Positions 57,233 through 64,000 of a DNA stretch of 64,000 nucleotides are shown here, piece after piece. Source of the DNA: Periplaneta americana. Its lineage: Eukaryota; Arthropoda; Insecta; Blattodea; Blattidae. Each line of letters opens with the position of its first letter. Position 1 is the first letter of the stretch. The stretch is from NCBI RefSeq assembly GCF_040183065.1, contig NC_091121.1:39677287-39741286 (forward strand), in the 5' to 3' direction. The translations under genes were made by a program, and so were the position numbers. The notes under the pieces are model-generated. The model made no database searches and was not told the origin of the DNA. It saw only the letters and a list, made by a program, of their open reading frames with translations.

Positions 57233-58112
57233 CAAAGTGTCAAAAAAAAAAGTATCTAATATCTTAGGAGGTGATAGTATGCATGAAAACAAGAAAAAAA
57301 TGTCTAATAAACATGGGTCCTACAACATACTTTCTGAGATCTGAACACTTGTTCATAGGAGGTGCTAAATGTAACGTCCATTTATGGCAATGCATTTTTC
57401 TGCCCTACAATACAGCAGACGACCAGATAATTATATCGTAGTTGATACCCTTGGCATGGAATACTGAAAAGAAAAGTTTGGTTGCGGATATGAACGGGGT
57501 TCAGCAGAGACGGTGTTGTGAATTTTCGTAATCGGCATGTGTCGGCTGATGAAAAATCCCCATGTAGTTGTAGAAACAAGGCATCAGCACCGATTATTCT
57601 CAATCAACGTTTGGGCAGGCGTTCTTGGTGATAGGTTAAGGGCCATACGTGATACCACAGAGATTAACTGGGGCACGCTATCAGGACTTTCTTACTAACG
57701 TGTTCCCTACTTTGCTGGTTATGTGCCCTGTCAGCAAAGACTACAGATGTGCATCATGCATGATGGCACACCAGCACATTTTTTTTCGCAATAAGCGTGA
57801 CGCTGACATTTCAGGACCGCTGGATTGATTGGGTAGGCCCCACACCTTGGCCTGCTCGTTCGTCAAATCTAAATCCCCTAGACTTTTTGTTATCAAGAAC
57901 AACCAGGTCAATTTCAAAGAGTGCGTGATTCCTTACACCGAAGGGCAGAGGAATGCATTGCCATGAATGGACGTCACTTTGAGCACCTCCTATGAACAAG
58001 TGTTCAGATCTCAGAAAGTATGTGTTGTAGGATCCATGTTTATTGACTTTTTTTCTTGTTTTGATGCATATTAGCACCTTCTAAAATTTTGGATACATTT
58101 TTTACCGCCCTG
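57233..58112 (+). pseudogene. Mariner/IS630-like transposon with decayed transposase
   Basis: TA flanks both ends (57231-57232, 58113-58114). Long inverted repeats of about 165 bp include TGAGATCTGAACACTTGTTC on both sides. The interior retains SINVWAGVLGDRL, HDGTPAHF and FQDRWIDWVGPTPWPARSSN followed by LNPLDFLL, the hallmark D-containing blocks (DGAPAHF, RWIG.GGP..WP.RSPDLNPLDF). Multiple frameshifts and a shortened N-terminal half make it inactive. Confidence 0.88.
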
Positions 58113-58246
58113 TATTACCGGTTGTTCTGTGTGGTCGTGAAACTTAGACTCTCACTTTGAGAGAGGAACAGAGATTAATGGTACAAATCTGGCTTTCAGG
58201 TAGTAGCTCCTTGTAAAGCAGGTTTGAATAATTTCAAGGAAAAATT

Positions 58247-58323
58247 GTTCCGGGGCCGGGTATCGATCCCGGGATACTTCGCTTAGTGCGCGAACGCTCT
58301 ACCGACTGAGCTACCCCAGGAAC
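58247..58323 (-). tRNA. tRNA-like domain of the SINE, minus strand
   Basis: Contains GGGTAGCTCAGTCGGTAGAG (A box), GGGATCGATACCC (B box) and GTTCC/GGAAC ends. The anticodon loop (GCACTAA) lacks U33. Confidence 0.5.
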
Positions 58324-58497
58324 TATATACGACACCGTCACAATTTTTCCTTTTGTATCCACACGACTCAAATGAACTGACAAGACGCCAGAACTCAACT
58401 ATGAGTGCACACAATACTGTGTGACTTAAATTGTGGCTTTCTGTTAACGTATCTCCAGTAACGAATGTATTATACAAATCTGGCGGTGTCGTGTATA

Positions 58498-58573
58498 GTT
58501 CCTGGGGAGCTCAGTCGGTAGAGCGTTCGCGCGCTAAGCGAAGGGTCCAGGGATCGATACCCGGCCCCGGAAC
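58498..58573 (+). tRNA. tRNA-like domain of the SINE, plus strand
   Basis: AGCTCAGTCGGTAGAGCG (58508-58525) and GGGATCGATACCCGG (58550-58564) are Pol III boxes. The anticodon stem TTCGC/GCGAA holds loop GCGCTAA, again without U33. TTTTT follows at 58576-58580. Confidence 0.5.
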
Positions 58574-58759
58574 AATTTTTCCTTGAAATTATTCAGAGAT
58601 TAATGGTGTTTGAGAATAAGGTGCCTAACTGATGTTTGATGGGAAAAGCAGTGCTTCAGACAATCATAACAAAATGTTGGAAGAAATGTTATTCCTAGAT
58701 TAAACGCCACTTCATTATCGTTTTATTTTTATAATTTAATTTTTCTCACTTTTGTTATA

Positions 58760-59735
58760 CAGAGACATCATTTTATTTTTACTTGCATTTTTATTGTACC
58801 TGCATTTCTGAATGTACTTCACTCCCACCCCTTCACTAATGTCCTTGCTCCCGTCAGACACACAAACTTACGGCCGCTGTTGCATTCGAAGTCTTCAAGC
58901 AGTGAAGTAAACACTGCAGTGTATAGTGTGTTTCATAAATATGATTGCGTTTTCTATAGAAGAAAGAACCTATATTAATAATATCGTACTAAAAATTATA
59001 TTCAAGAAACGATAAATTCAGTTTCATAGAATATGCTTCAAAATGTTTTTAATAATATGCGTACTGAATTGAAGCCTGCATTGTAATGAACGGCAACCAT
59101 TTTCAGCAACTTGTTTAAAAATTCAGATTAGCTTATTTTGAATTGAGGTGGCTAGAAGCAAAGGAATGCTAGTGACATTTGTAATAACATGAGTTAAGTG
59201 CATCCAGTGTAAGCTAAAGTATCTAAAATTTTAGTGGCAAAGGGATATTTTAATCGCATCACACATTAAAATTTAAATAAAAATTTCACCGATTTTACGA
59301 AAGCTTAAATATTTAAACCCCATTTTTTCAAAAGTAACTTAAGTACACTTACAGCCCTTTACTTATGACCGCCTCAATTTAAATGCACTCTCTATATTGT
59401 ATGTTAACATCAATAATTAATATGCTAAATAAAGTAGACATTACATAACGAACATAGCCGCCTAAAAAGTTGAGTTTTCGAAAAAAAAATGTTACTACTC
59501 TACTGTATTTTGATAAATTCCGTAAAAGTGATGATCAAACTGAAAATCGTAATATCGTATTTCCCTACAACATAAATGGATACACTACTTTTCTCTCCTC
59601 CTATAGCTAGTAAAATGATTTGTTTACATATTGCACTAGTAACATCAAACTCCTGTAATGGAAGGGGGCAACAGTGTTTCCGAGTATAGCCAGGTTAATG
59701 TTAAAAATATTGGTAAAAATAAAGTGATGTCCCTG
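58760..59735. mobile_element. TA-flanked DNA element with CAGRGACATCATTTTATTTTT ends, copy 2
   Basis: Left end CAGAGACATCATTTTATTTT, right end inverted CAGGGACATCACTTTATTTT, TA at 58758-58759 and 59736-59737. Shares body text with 4045-4943 (TACTTCACTCCCACCCC; TGAAGCCTG; AATGGATACACTACTTTTCT). It is 976 bp against 899 bp. No transposase visible. Confidence 0.82.
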
Positions 59736-59737
59736 TA

Positions 59738-61143
59738 TTTCTTACTTCTTGTTATTTTAGGTCTATAGATTAATATATATTGTGTTAAATAATGCATTTA
59801 CAATTGTCTATATTATGTTTGTATACACTGTTTACTCTTTCGTTTATTGCACACCGGACTATCCATTAGATCATGTTTTTCTCTTTCTCGTAATCACAAA
59901 ACACAACTCCATCGCCGCTGTTTACGTTCCACGCAAAAATGGTCACCTAGTAAGTGTCTTTCTGACATGTACAACGTTTACCGCAGAGACAAATGACTGC
60001 AACTCTGTTTAGGCTACTCTTTTGTTTACTGCATTGCACTAGAAAACGAGTAAAAATGCTGTCGTTGAACTACGAATTTCACAGTGCTTGTTTATTCAAA
60101 AAAATTAAATTTTAGGTCCGACATTTATTAAATTTTTTCCTTGTTTTGATGAATATTACTGCCTTTTTAACAACTTTTAGATTATTAATAACAAGAATAT
60201 CTGAATTACTTTAAATGAAGAGGTCTAATTTAACAGCAGAGAAAATGGTTATGTTTCTTTTTCAAGGGTGTATCATTCTTTCCGTTAATTAAAGAAGCTG
60301 TAACGACTACTATTTTATCTAGAATAAGCCTGCTGCTCTGTGTTCCATTACCATTAAGATTCTAGAATCTTTAGGTGAACCTGCAATCAGAATCAGAAAT
60401 ATTTATTTTCCTCTCTTTTATTTTTCCATGTAGTTTCTTCCTGTTTCTTATTTTCAAATTTCTTTGCATTTCTTCTGTTTTCGTTTGTTTCATACTCTTA
60501 TTCTTTTCTTATTTCTATATTTTTCCTTTCTTTTCGATTCACTTTTTTATTGCACTTCCTTCTTTTCCCCCTCTTCATTCTTTTTTTGTTCTTTTTTTCT
60601 TGCTTTTTGTTCTTATGTATTAATTATTCTTCTGATTTTTCTCTATCTTCGTTCTTCTTCGTCCCCTCCTCGTTTTCCATTCTGTTCGTGCTGAATTTGT
60701 AAATTATGTGCCTATCTTATTTTTGGGCGTTGTACATCTACAATATATCCACCTTAAGCAACTTCCTCTATATGGAAAATTCATAATATATATTCATTAC
60801 AACTTTATTAAAATGATATGAACCTCATAGTCGTTTACTTTCGTTGCAGATTGATGTTATAGCTATCAGCATAGCAATGGCAGCGAGTGTCAGAATTTTA
60901 ATGTAGATAGAAAAACACATTCTAAAATATCCCAACTTTCTTAAAAATTGACTTAAAAATTATACGATAGTACGTAATATAAGAATAATAAAAATAATAT
61001 GTTACTTAGGTTAGGTTTAAGAATGAAAAATTTTTGTAAAGTTTATTTCGATATGGTAAACACAGAATTAATCTGGTTTGTATTTTTTTTTTTTTTTGCT
61101 CTAAAGAAATTTTGAAAATGCAAAGAATGAATTTGTATAGTAT
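59738..61143. other. No recognised gene
   Basis: AT-rich, with a T/C-rich tract at 60410-60690 giving hydrophobic open frames of no credibility. Confidence 0.35.
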
Positions 61144-61147
61144 TTAA

Positions 61148-61443
61148 CCCCTTGAGACCTGAATTTATATTAAACAAAATTGAGAAAAAAAACTGGTCAC
61201 ATAATCATTCTGGGGATCCAAAATTCCCAAATCAAGTCTTCACAGAAAATCAAAATTTGGGGACAATTTTGACCCCTGGGGCTCCAAAATTTTTAATTTT
61301 ATTTTTAATTCAGGTATAGAAATGTTTCAAAAATAATATTTTCCATTTCTATCACTTGGAATTTTTCAAAATATTTAAAAGTATCGAAGACATTCTAAAA
61401 AAGAAGAAAAAAAAAAGAAACAATGTACATCAGGCCTGAAAGG
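61148..61443. mobile_element. piggyBac-type MITE, 296 bp
   Basis: TTAA flanks both ends (61144-61147, 61444-61447). The left end CCCCTTGAGACCTGA and the inverted right end CCTTTCAGGCCTGA are alike, and the CCCTTTG-like start is usual for piggyBac. The interior is AT-rich and non-coding. Confidence 0.75.
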
Positions 61444-61447
61444 TTAA

Positions 61448-62105
61448 AGCTTCATAAAATAACTGGTTACTAGTTTTATTGTCATGTGGTGAAAATGTTT
61501 ACCAAATTAATCGCAGATAGAACAGAAGCGTGCACGAAGAGATTATACATTCTAAAATATTTAGAATATCAGCAATAACTCAACAGATGTTATTAAAACT
61601 CTTTTCGTTCGAAGAATATTTCCTATATGATATAAAACCTCTATGATTACAGTTTGATTGGTATGCAAATTACAATATCGTAACCATGGTAATCAGGGTT
61701 CCCTAGGCCACTGCTGCACTCGAACACTCCTGTGTGAACATTTGACTGCTTGTTTAGCTGAAGCTAAGCCAGGCTAAAGCGATGTATGTGAAAAGACTTA
61801 TCGTAACGTACCACACGCTGGTCCCAGCAAGGGATCTCGACAGACATGGAGGCTATCCTCGTGGTGCTGTGTGAAGCCTTCAGCTTTATTATTGCCGGAG
61901 TACGTCTGCACTCAGATAACTTCATGCCCGACCTGCCAACGAAGTAGAGCTTTACTGATTCATACAAAATTTCATTTTGTTTCAAGACATACATTCAACA
62001 CAGTTGCAAAGAATTCTGACAGTTTCTTATGTCAGGGGTGTTCAACTATATTCAGACAGGACCTAATCCTCGTGAGAACAATTCTATTTCATGACCATCA
62101 CTAAG
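61448..62105. other. No recognised gene
   Basis: A GC-richer patch at 61690-61940 has short frames only. Confidence 0.35.
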
Positions 62106-62106
62106 C

Positions 62107-62355
62107 CACAGGCGTAGCTCAGTCGACTGAGGCGCTTGCCTGTCGATCCGAAGTTGCGCTCAGGCGTGGGTTCGATTAACTGATTGGATTCTTTCCGAGG
62201 TTTCTTCTCCAACCGTAAGGCGAATGTCAGGTCATCTATGGTGAATCCTCGGTCTCATCTCGCCAAATATCATTTCGCTATCATCAAGTTCATAGACGCT
62301 AAATAAGCGAGTAGTTGATACAGCGTCGTTAAAAAACCAACTAAAAATAACCATA
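62107..62355 (+). mobile_element. tRNA-derived SINE, different body but shared 3' end
   Basis: Head: GGCGTAGCTCAGTCGACTGA (A box) and GTGGGTTCGATTAAC (B box). Body: TTTCCGAGGTTTCTTCTCC, GGCGAATGTCAGGTCATCTA. The 3' end GACGCTAAATAA...GTTGATACAGCGTCG matches that of the core SINE family (GAAGCTAAATAACC...GATAAAGCGTCG at 27533-27573). Confidence 0.75.
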
Positions 62356-62381
62356 ACTATCATCATTACTTCATGATCATG

Positions 62382-62387
<6 letters not shown>

Positions 62388-62427
<40 letters not shown>
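62388..62427. repeat. (ATC)n microsatellite
   Basis: Trinucleotide run downstream of the SINE. Confidence 0.88.
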
Positions 62428-62654
62428 TTCATCATCACATATCAAACCGCCTGCAAACATGTCCACAAATGCCATGGAGAACATTATCTACGAATTTATA
62501 GTGGCAATGGGAACTAATCCGACATTTGTCTTTATATAACTAGATAGGCTACCAAGTTTCACCTAACATAATTAGTAGAGCTAGGATTTTGATGAAATTG
62601 CATATTTTTTCTGGTAAGCCAGAAACATAGCTGCTTTAGTATTTATATGATTAT

Positions 62655-62655
62655 G

Positions 62656-62714
<59 letters not shown>
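62655..62714. repeat. (ATT)n microsatellite inside the hAT-type element
   Basis: Clean trinucleotide run of about 60 bp. Confidence 0.9.
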
Positions 62715-62715
62715 G

Positions 62716-62990
62716 CTACTATTTCATTATTTTTTTTCCTTTTATCCAGTTTTCATTATTGGTCACACCCGACCTCAAGCATCTTGCTTTTTCGGGTGTG
62801 ACCCAGTTACATTCTATTTATGCAATAAATTGTAATATGTAGGCTGTTTTACTATGAGATTGGTAATCAATTTCGAATTTTGAAGAATGTTCATATACGA
62901 GTATTACAATAATATTGTAAAGTATTTGTTATTGTATTTAATTTTTGCTTGCAATAAAAAATCTTGTAAATCTAATCTAATCTAAAATAT
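62716..62990 (+). repeat. LINE 3' end with hairpin and (TCTAA)n tail
   Basis: GGTCACACCCGA and TCGGGTGTGACC form a 12-bp stem (62761-62804). The segment ends TTGCAATAAAAAATCTTGTA and then three TCTAA units, a simple-repeat tail. No coding sequence is attached. It is probably a 5'-truncated insertion in the hAT-type element. Confidence 0.55.
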
Positions 62991-64000
62991 ATTACGTGAT
63001 AAACTGAGTGTTTTAAGACATATTTGTTACGGTATTTTTTTTGCATTTTTTGCCTGTTTCAACTCATAAGAGCATCTTTTGTTTCATTCGGTCATTTTTT
63101 TAAGCATTTTCATTTAATTTTGGCCATAAATCCCCATTATTAATGTAAAATAATGTTTATTTCCTTTGATATTTTCTTTACATATTTTGTCCATTAATAC
63201 CCATTATTCTGTATGATATTTTAAGCGTTTTTCTACACAAATATTGCCATTTTAACGTAGTACACCCCATGTAATGGATCAGTCCAACCACCCCTTCAAT
63301 ATAGACTCCACTATACCTGCTAATTCTGGATAAGAGTGGCCTTGTGGTAGACTACACGGAAACTAAAAGGCTGACCTCAGGTCCACATGCCGACGAAGAG
63401 GTGAACGATCATACATGGAAACTACATCAGGTGAAATAATTAATTAAAGTGTATTGCTTAGAAAAAAATTATGTAACATTTAATTTAATTACTTATTTAA
63501 ATATTAAGTAGTACAAAACCTCTTTTCCTACTAAGCCAATTATGTAAGATAAATTTTAAGGGAATTTTAAGGGCATTTTTTTTAAGATTTTTAGGTCATA
63601 AATGCATTGTTTTTAGGACATTTTTTTCACGATTTATAGGTAATCAAAATCCTAGCCCTAATAATAATTAGAAACATTAAATCTAGACGTTTGAGATGGG
63701 TTGGGCATGTAACACGTATAGGTGAATCCAGAAATGAATATAGAATGTTAGTTGGGAGACCTGAGGGGGAAAAAACGTTTGGTGAGGCCGAGACGTAGAT
63801 AGGAAGATAATATTAAAATGGATTTAAGGAAGTTGAGATATGATGCTTGACACTGGATTAATCTTGCTCAGGATTGGGACCAACGGCGGGCTTATGTGAG
63901 GGCGGCAATGAACCTCCAGGTTCCCTAAATATCATTTGTAAATTAAAATTCCGAGTTACTTTATAATCAAGGAAACTACCAAAAAAACCCTATCAGATTA

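Larger units (their letters stand above)
58183..58593. mobile_element. tRNA-like SINE inserted as an inverted dimer
   Basis: CAGAGATTAATGGT is duplicated at 58169-58182 and 58594-58607. The left ~300 bp is a minus-strand unit, with a tRNA-like domain at 58247-58323. The right ~110 bp is a plus-strand piece from GGTGTCGTGTATAG through a second tRNA-like domain to CTTGAAATTATT. The 3' end matches that of 55289-55601. A 5' inversion during target-primed reverse transcription of a tandem transcript would give this form. Confidence 0.85.
57163..58629 (+). mobile_element. RTE-like retrotransposon, copy 5, with two later insertions
   Basis: Host pieces are 57163-57232 (CGGTTGAGAAGCTTTTGTCA and on to AATTTATAAAACAG), 58113-58182 (TTACCGGTTGTTCTGTGTGG, then TCTCACTTTGAGAGAGGAAC) and 58594-58629 (TTTGAGAATAAGGTGCCTA). 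Joined, they match the Leu-Tyr-Gly-Cys-Glu-Thr to Phe-Glu-Asn-Lys region of the other copies. It is cut by a mariner-like element and a SINE, and is truncated at both ends. Confidence 0.88.
62576..63663. mobile_element. hAT-type element inserted in RTE copy 6
   Basis: ATAATTAG, 8 bp, is present at 62568-62575 and 63664-63671. The left end TAGAGCTAGGATTTTGAT is inverted at the right (ATCAAAATCCTAGCCCTA), followed by three extra bases. The host equivalent at 7965-7974 has one copy of the site. No transposase frame is seen. The interior contains a microsatellite and a LINE 3' end. Confidence 0.85.
62558..63945 (+). mobile_element. RTE-like retrotransposon, copy 6, split by a hAT-type element
   Basis: Host pieces are 62558-62575 (TTCACCTAACATAATTAG) and 63664-63945. 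The second reads RLRWVGHVTRIGESRNEYRM and LVGRPEG, then loses frame, and ends AACCTCCAGGTTCCC. The (GTAA)n tail has decayed (TTGTAAATTAAAA). It is the most diverged copy of the family. Confidence 0.85.

Overview
The window looks like AT-rich intergenic DNA from a large, repeat-dense insect genome, most likely a cockroach or relative (Blattodea). The reasons are many non-LTR retrotransposon fragments of arthropod type, tRNA-derived SINEs, DUF4817-type IS630/mariner relatives, Helitron-like elements and very long microsatellites. The species assignment is an inference from family resemblance, not a database hit. I found no convincing host protein-coding gene, no rRNA, no CRISPR array and no bacterial or viral operon. 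One possible host exon (16267-16377) is offered at low confidence.

The main content is mobile DNA at several stages of decay. (1) One RTE-like retrotransposon family with a (GTAA)n 3' tail occurs six times (2899-3713, 7755-8163, 10376-11370, 49201-50353, 57163-58629, 62558-63945). Two copies have clear 15-16 bp target-site duplications. Three copies were later invaded by other elements: a 247-bp MITE, a mariner-like pseudogene plus a tRNA-like SINE, and a hAT-type element. (2) Other LINE fragments lie at 860-2200 (RNase H end), 13244-13940, 32655-34575, 42976-43719, 44048-44740 and 56440-57082, with several isolated 3' tails. (3) DNA elements with readable ends include two TA-flanked ~0.9-1.0 kb elements, two identical-length foldback MITEs, a Harbinger-like element (TTA duplication), a piggyBac-type MITE (TTAA), hAT-type MITEs (8-bp duplications) and a Helitron-like pair (TC...CTAG).

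Four large tandem arrays stand out: a 46-bp AT-rich minisatellite (20.5-22.9 kb, itself split by a MITE), a 25-bp unit organised into 105- and 205-bp higher-order repeats (35.9-38.1 kb), a CT-only-biased array (39.1-41.0 kb) and a 30-bp array (52.8-54.4 kb). These give long open frames on both strands which I regard as artefacts of stop-free repeats.

There is no gene system acting together here. The biology is a layered insertion record, in which paralogous copies in the same window act as empty-site controls. The most interesting points are the SINE copies that look circularly permuted or 5'-inverted, the small foldback MITE with 2-bp duplications, and the strong excess of the octamer TAGGCCTA, including one exact 6-bp gain inside a Helitron copy.
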